Made by a program: the position numbers and the translations under genes
Notes under the pieces: model-generated
What the model was told of the DNA's origin: nothing
Databases searched by the model: none
What the model saw: the letters and a program-made list of their open reading frames with translations, nothing else
From: Liriodendron chinense
Lineage: Eukaryota; Streptophyta; Magnoliopsida; Magnoliales; Magnoliaceae
DNA length: 64,000 nucleotides
Direction: 5' to 3'
Assembly (NCBI GenBank): GCA_003013855.2
Contig: ML058337.1
Span: forward strand, 6,262,001 to 6,326,000
Part shown: positions 58,349 through 64,000 of the stretch, one piece after another
How the letters are laid out: the number at the start of each line of letters is the position of its first letter
Numbering within the stretch: the stretch's first letter is position 1

Positions 58349-58840
58349 AATCCGGATCTCCTGCGCTCGAAATTTAGATGGGGTCCACCGTGATGTTTTT
58401 TGAGAAATCTACGCCATCCAACCATTTTGTGAGATCATTTTAGGCATTGCGACAAAACATGAACGGGATCCGACACTCAAGTGGGCCGCACTAAAGAAAA
58501 GGCAGGTAGGGAAATTCCTACCATCGAAACCTCTATGAGGTCCACAGTGATGTTTATATGCCATCCATACCGTTCATAATGTCATTCCTACTGAGATGAA
58601 CTGAAAACACAAATATTATCCTATTCGAAACTTCTGTGGCCCCATGAATATTTCAACTATGGAAGTTCAATTGTCACGTTTTCGGCCCACTTGAGTCTTG
58701 GATCCAGTTGATTTTTTGTCGCAACGCCTAAAATGATTTCATAAAACGGTTGGACGGAGTAGATTTCTCACCAACATCATGGTGGGCCCCACCTAGATTC
58801 CAAGCGCAGGAGATGCCTACAAAAGGCTTTCGCAGGCAAT
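58349..58840. mobile_element. TIR element, family with palindromic ends, left end truncated
   Basis: Left end ATCTCCTGCGC...GGGGTCCACCGTGATG and right GTGGGCCCCACCTAGATTCC...GCGCAGGAGATGCCT are inverted repeats. The outer palindromic part (GCCT...GGCTTTCGCAGGC) is kept only on the right. The interior matches 58942-59468 in the same order. Confidence 0.7.
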
Positions 58841-58941
58841 TGGTGTCCTGGTGTGACGTGTTCCGATGAAAAGGCTCCTGCTTGGAGGCCAATAGAGGAT
58901 CCAGACTCATATGAAACTGGTGCTTTTGTGGGTCAGATTTG

Positions 58942-59468
58942 GGGCGCGGGTTGCCTGCGAAAGCCTTTGCAGGCATCTCCTGCGCAAGGAATCTGGGTAA
59001 GGCCCACCGTGAGGTTTGTGAGAAATATACGCCGTCTAACCTTTTTGTGAGATCATTTTAGGCGTTGCGACCAAAATTGAACTGGATCCAAGACTTACGT
59101 GGGCCGAAAACACTGACAATTGAACTTCCACAGTTGAAATATTCGTGGGGCCACATAGGTTTCGAATCAGGATAATATTTGTGTTTTCAGTTCATCTCAG
59201 TAGGAATGACATTATGAACGGTATGGATGGCATATAAACATCACTGTGGACCCCAAAGAGGTTTCAACGGTAAGAATTTCCCTACGCACCTTTTGCTTTA
59301 GTGCGGCCCACTTGAGTTTTGGATCCCGTTCATTTTTTGTCGCAATGCCTAAAATAATCTCAAAATTGGTTGAACGGCGTAGATTTCTCACAAACCTCAC
59401 GGTGGGCCCCACCCAGATTCCTTGCGCAGGAGATGCCTGCGAAAGGCTTTCGCAGGCAATCCGCGCCC
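58942..59468. mobile_element. TIR element with palindromic termini, 527 bp, TSD CAGATTTG
   Basis: The left end from GGGCGCGGGTTGCCTGCGA and the right end, inverted from GGGCGCGGATTGCCTGCGA, match over about 60 bp and then through inverted inner halves. CAGATTTG flanks both sides (58934-58941, 59469-59476), 8 of 9 if one more base is taken, fitting a MULE-type insertion. Each terminus holds its own hairpin: at 59435-59457 an 11-base arm (GCCTGCGAAAG) pairs with its complement around one base. Confidence 0.82.
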
Positions 59469-59476
59469 CAGATTTG

Positions 59477-61175
59477 GTGGTGAGGCCTTGGTGGTCAAAT
59501 GACGTGAAAAGATCTCATTGGTGAGGCCTATTTTATTAGAGATGGGTGTGCTGTTAGCGACGGACACAGATTGCATACTGGCACTGCTCTGTGGGGCTCC
59601 ACCATTACCATGTGTTTTATCCACTGTGTCTAACCATTTTCTAGTTTGTTTCAGAGCATGAGTACCAAAAATAAGGCAGATTCAAATTTTAGGAGAACCA
59701 CACCACCAAAAATGGTGGTGATGGAAAGTCCATCATTAAAAACTTGGGCTACAAAAGTTTTGGATCAAGCTGATATTTGTGTTTTCCTCCTCATTCAGGT
59801 CCACGTGGCCTTATCAACAGGTTTGAGGGCATGGGCATCCATATCCCCACTATTTACTACTGTGTGATGCACTTGAGCTTAGATCTGCTTCATTTTTAGA
59901 CCCATGGCTCTAAAATGAGCAGGTGAAACAGATGGTCAACATGGATATAAAATATATAGATCATGGTAGGCCCACAGTACACAAAATATATAGATCATGG
60001 TAGGCCCACAGTACACAACACCTAGACGGTGGTGGTGGTGGGGTCACCACCTGATAGGCATATTGGTTTTGGACGCGATTTATTCATGCAATGCTAGTCT
60101 TATGGTTCCACGGCCGACTTGGTCCAGGCAAGGGGCCCACTATACTGTATGTGTCTAATCCATCCATTTTAATACATCATCTTAGTATAGCTCAAAAAAG
60201 GAATTAGATCTAAGGATTAAGTAGGCTGCAATGACAATGACACCCACCGTTAAAACCTTTCTCAGCTTACTGTAATGTTTATTTGCTATCCTACCTGATT
60301 ATAGGCCCACTGTAAAGTTTATTTGCTACTCAACCTATTTATAAGGCCACATAGATGTGAATGAAGGGAAACATAAAACATATTAAGTACTTGATCAAAC
60401 TTATGTGGCCCACAAAAAGCTTTTAGGGCATTCAATCCCCACCGTATGGTCCACTTGAGTCTTAGATTTGACTCGGTTTTGAGCAGGCCTGTTTGAAATG
60501 GTATAATTACATGTAAATACATGTATTTTCTCTCCCATCATCAATAAAGGCATACACGGCCTTGTTTGAAAGTCAGAAGATGCATTGTCATTACATAACA
60601 TAACATGGAATTTGAAGCTTAAACTTTATGGACCCACCATGGAATATGTGTTTTATCCATGCCATCCATTCATTAGTAGAGATCATTTTAGGGCGCGGGC
60701 CCAAAAATGAGGTAGATTTAAAGCTTAAGTGGACCACACTAGAAGATAGTAGAAATTGAACACTAACCATTTAAATATTCTTCCAGTGATGTGGTCCACT
60801 TGAGTTTTGGATCCATATTATTTTTGTAGGCATACCCTAAAATGATAGAGCTAAACTAATGAGCGGCATGGATAAAACATGTACATCATCGTGGGACCCA
60901 CAGCGTCCCATCCCGTTTCGTGTTTCAAAAAGCTGCTGTGGTACAGCCTCAAGTACCTTTGGTAAATACTAAATGCACAAAAAGTTAAAATACACTACAA
61001 TACCCTGAAATACATCATTTTGACCCGGTAAAATGGATGCACGGTGTGCATGAAGGCCTTATGCCCTTGCTGCATCGAGGACGCAATCCAGCTCTCTTAT
61101 TTCTGTGGGGCCTTATGGGGTATGTGAGATTTGATCGGTGGGGCTACACTTTCAGATGGGCCCAGGTCTTTCTAA
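59477..61175. repeat. Non-coding, several copies of the dispersed module
   Basis: Module copies near 59600-59880, 60130-60480 and 60610-60900 in both orientations, with a 34-bp exact tandem duplication at 59949-60016. No gene seen. Confidence 0.5.
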
Positions 61176-61184
61176 AGGATTTTG

Positions 61185-61711
61185 GGGCGCGACTTGGGTG
61201 AGACCCGGGACCAGCGATGTGGGTGGGACCCTGAACCTAAGGCCCACCTAGATGTATTCGTTGTATATTCATGCCGTCCATCTGTTTCTTTGTATTATTT
61301 TAGGCCTAAGTCTCAAAAATGAAGCACATGCAAATTTTAGGTGGACCACGCCATAGGACGCAGTGCTCATTGAACTGCTACCATTAAAAAATTCCTGGAG
61401 TCCTCCGTAATGTTTATTGACCATCTAATCTGTTGATTAGGTCACATAGGCAAGGATGAAAGGAAAAAATAAATATCAGGTTGATAGAAAACTTTTGTGG
61501 CCTACAAAAGGTCTTTAATGGTCATTAACTAGTTTTTCTTATGGTGTGCTCCACCCTAAATTTGCATCTACTTTATTTTTGATTACCATGACATAAAATA
61601 AGTCCAAAAAAGGATGAACAGCATGGATATACAATTCATATATAGAGGTGGACTCCTAGGGTCAGGGTCCCACCCACCTCGCTGGTTCCGGGTCTCACCC
61701 AAGTCGCCCCC
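61185..61711. mobile_element. TIR element, 527 bp, 9-bp TSD AGGATTTTG
   Basis: Ends GGGCGCGACTTGGGTGAGAC and, inverted, GGGGGCGACTTGGGTGAGAC continue over about 70 bp (CCAGCGA(T/G)GTGGGTGGGAC). AGGATTTTG flanks both sides (61176-61184, 61712-61720). The interior is again module text in inverted halves. The 9-bp TSD and G-rich ends suggest a MULE-type element related to 58942-59468. Confidence 0.85.
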
Positions 61712-61840
61712 AGGATTTTGGTCCAAGAACTTACTTGGCTCATCCCTCACCGAATACGGCCCCATCAATTAAATATGAGTATCTGACCGCAACATTTCAC
61801 CACCCAACTCAAATGTATTAGTTGAAACATCCACTTCGTC

Positions 61841-62249
61841 GGAAATTGGATTGCATACAGAGTTAGGCTCTTATCGTATCGAGTAAACTCTGCTTGGGTC
61901 CTACTATGAATGTATGTGGTTTATCCACACCATTCATCCGTTTTTACATATCCTTCTAGGAGTTGAACCCAAAGTTAAAGCATATCTAAAGCTCAAGTGG
62001 ACTACAACATAGGAAATAGTGTGAATAATGATTTTCTCCATTGAAACCTTTCTAGAGCCCACATTGATTTTCATTTATTGTCCGTTTTTCAACGGTAGGA
62101 GTTCAATTCACACCAGTTCCTGTGGTGTGGTCCACTTGAGCTTTTTATATACTTCTTTTTTGGTATCTAGTCATAAAATTACTTTATAAAATGGATGGAC
62201 AGAGTGGATATAATACATAAATCATTGTGGACTCCACATAATTTACTAA
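61841..62249. mobile_element. TIR element related to 55013-55547, right end missing
   Basis: The left end GGAAATTGGATTGCATAC and inner text follow the nested element at 55013. The right terminus stops at AATTTACT, exactly where the next MITE begins. Confidence 0.6.
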
Positions 62250-62818
62250 TGGCCTGTTTGGCACCATGGATTTGAGGAGAAGTGAGGAGAAACCGGTTGC
62301 TTTATTATGTTTGGCACCATGGATTTGATGAGAAGTGGATTTGAAGGGAATCCAGGAAAATTCAAAAAGGCACTTTTAGCTCTTTTTCAAATCCTCTAAA
62401 AAAGGTGGGATTTGAGGAGAAATCCTCCTCAACGTTGGTCCCACCATAATGTGTACCTAACTATGGGATCCAACATGACATACATTTTCCGTCAAATTTG
62501 TTGATAAGGTCACAAAGACCTGGATGAAGGGACCACACAAATTTCAGTTTAATCCAAAAAAATTGTGCATCATAAAGGTCTCACTCTCCACGATCTGCTT
62601 TAATTTTTTGGATGCTGGCATAAAATGATCTGTAAAAATGGATGAACGACATGGATTTAAAATTTGAGGGTAATGCGGTGGGATTAAAATTTACATTGTC
62701 CATTCCCTCATGTCTGATTTCTCTCCAAATCTTGGCTGCCAAATAGAAAATTTGGAATTGATGAGAATTCATATCTTGGAATCCACTTCTCCTCAAATCC
62801 ATGGTGCCAAACGGGCCA
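62250..62818. mobile_element. GGCCTGTTTGG-type MITE, 569 bp
   Basis: The ends TGGCCTGTTTGGCACCATGG and, inverted, TGGCCCGTTTGGCACCATGG extend through GATTTGAGGAGAAGTG, about 35 bp. A second internal copy of the head (TGTTTGGCACCATGGATTTG) starts near 62309. This end type is common in plant PIF/Harbinger or hAT MITEs. TSD unclear. No transposase frame. Confidence 0.8.
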
Positions 62819-62860
62819 TATGGTAATCACCAAGAATCAGACCTTAGGTCTACCTAATCT

Positions 62861-63236
62861 AACAAAATGATCAATTTCTCATGAGGCTCATTTTTTTAAC
62901 CCCCACACAAAAAATTGCAAACTTTTCAGTCGATAATGCCTCTCGAACCACCTACTTGATGCATTGTGGATTCCCCTGAGCACCATTGATCACACTCACA
63001 GTGATAAGTGGAGATCCATAGTGCTCAGAGGAGATCCAACCCTAGGGGGGATCCACAATATCCAGGGGGGGACTTATTCTGCTTAGGGGAGATCCACATT
63101 GCTCACGGGGACTCACAATGCTTAGGGGGATCCACGGTGTAACAGGTGGTTAGAGGGGTATTTTGGACAAAAAAGTTTGCAATTTGTCATGTGGGGCCTA
63201 AAAAAATGAGTCTCACAAGAAATTGAACTTTTTGTT
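62861..63236. mobile_element. TIR element with tandem-repeat core
   Basis: About 85-bp inverted ends (ATCAATTTCTCATGAGGCTC / TTCAATTTCTTGTGAGACTC, then TTGCAAACTTTT in both) surround a core (about 62958-63150) of six or so 25-35-bp units with GCTTAGGGG(G/A)GATCCACA-like text. No TSD seen. Confidence 0.7.
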
Positions 63237-64000
63237 GGCATGGACGGACGTGGGGCTATAACACTAAAAATCCCCTTCCCCATTTGTGGAATCATTTTAA
63301 AATGTGAGAAAAAAAAAAAAATCAACGCCACGTGTACCACAAAACATGAAAAAGTGGGGACGGAAAGTATGACCATTAAAACCATGATATTTATGTTCCA
63401 ACCATTCTGTTCATAAACGGGTCCCACCAGGATGAAAGCAAGTACAAATATCATCCTTATCCAAAACTTCCTTAACCCAATCAATTTTTAATGGTGAGCG
63501 TTCAATTCGTTTGGTATGGCTCGCTTGAGTTAAGTTTCTGGCTCGTTTTTTGACTCATGTATTTAACTAATATGAAGAAACTGATGGAAGGAGCGGATGG
63601 CACATGGATAGCGTGGTTTGTCCCGCAGAGCTCGGGTTACACGGGCTCCAGGGTTACACGCAACTCACATCCATTTAGAGAATGTCCAAGACACAGACAC
63701 GTGGTCTGCCACTCACACGAGGAACACCTACTGAAACACGACATTCATGACCTAGAAAGAAACTCAAAAGTATTATGCGGAGCATCTAATGCTCATGCAC
63801 CCGGACACGAGATTCACGAGCCAAAAGAAACTCTGCGGTGGGGTTGAGCTGGATGATGCAACCTAAAGCATACAATGGCTTTCATCATGAAATGATTAAA
63901 CGAATGATTCAAAAGTAAAGGTTGGGATGAGCAATTGATGGGATGGCAGATGAACAGTCCTCATCTATGAGTGGTTTAAGCAAAGGGTAGAGTCAGTGGG
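63237..64000. other. Non-coding to window end
   Basis: One more module copy in inverted form near 63250-63500. A 96-codon frame at 63557-63847 has no recognisable motif and unconvincing composition. Nothing else supported. Confidence 0.4.

Noticed and set aside
63557..63847. 96-codon plus-strand frame
   Set aside because: No recognisable domain or conserved motif and no sign of splicing or promoter; length is within chance expectation for this base composition.

Overview
The window is nuclear DNA from a flowering plant. It holds one clear host gene, cut by the left edge, and about 62 kb of transposable elements, mostly nested and mostly broken. Every large coding stretch right of position 1,500 belongs to a mobile element. 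Plant-type PLAC8/DUF2985 protein, Athila, Tat and Tekay/Del-like LTR elements, RTE and L1 LINEs, TRIMs and MULE/hAT-type elements all point to an angiosperm. A recurring module (short GGCCCACC- and ATGATGTTTAT-type motifs), found in dozens of copies on both strands, reminds me of magnoliid genomes; that placement is a weak impression from memory.

Left part (1-28.6 kb). The host gene (minus strand, 1-1500, partial) encodes a PLAC8-family membrane protein. Then come a 269-bp hAT-type MITE (8-bp TSD), a 1.27-kb palindromic MULE-type element (9-bp TSD), RTE and L1 LINE remnants, and a three-deep LTR nest at 7.0-14.6 kb. The youngest layer of that nest is a 4.3-kb Ty3/gypsy derivative whose two 953-bp LTRs differ at only about four positions and which keeps a 641-codon open frame joining a gag N-terminus to an integrase C-terminus. 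Solo LTRs with matching 5-bp TSDs follow at 18.2 and 20.1 kb. A minus-strand gypsy remnant (22.8-25.6 kb) carries a 480-bp insertion and a complete 629-bp TRIM. A 560-bp tandem repeat (26.1-27.8 kb) ends next to a possible non-coding first exon of the PLAC8 gene.

Central part (28.6-54.1 kb). This is a four-level nest, each level bounded by its own 5-bp TSD. A Tat-lineage gypsy (28588-54079, TSD TGCTT) contains a solo LTR in minus orientation (31846-48886, TSD GACAA). That contains a Tekay/Del-like solo LTR (31923-47150, TSD ATAGC), which contains a full-length Athila element (32164-43232, TSD CATAT). The Tat element has lost its integrase but keeps a damaged antisense ORF resembling the plant mobile domain. 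The Athila element has in-frame stops and frameshifts, a 3.6-kb 3' LTR and a 5' LTR cut to about 0.27 kb.

Right part (54.1-64 kb). Non-autonomous terminal-inverted-repeat elements fill this part: a second copy of the palindromic MULE family with two nested insertions, a family with palindromic termini, a GGCCTGTTTGG-type MITE and a TIR element with a tandem-repeat core. No host gene was found here.

Most calls rest on terminal motifs, target-site duplications and protein motifs read by eye. Lineage names are from family knowledge and no database search was run.
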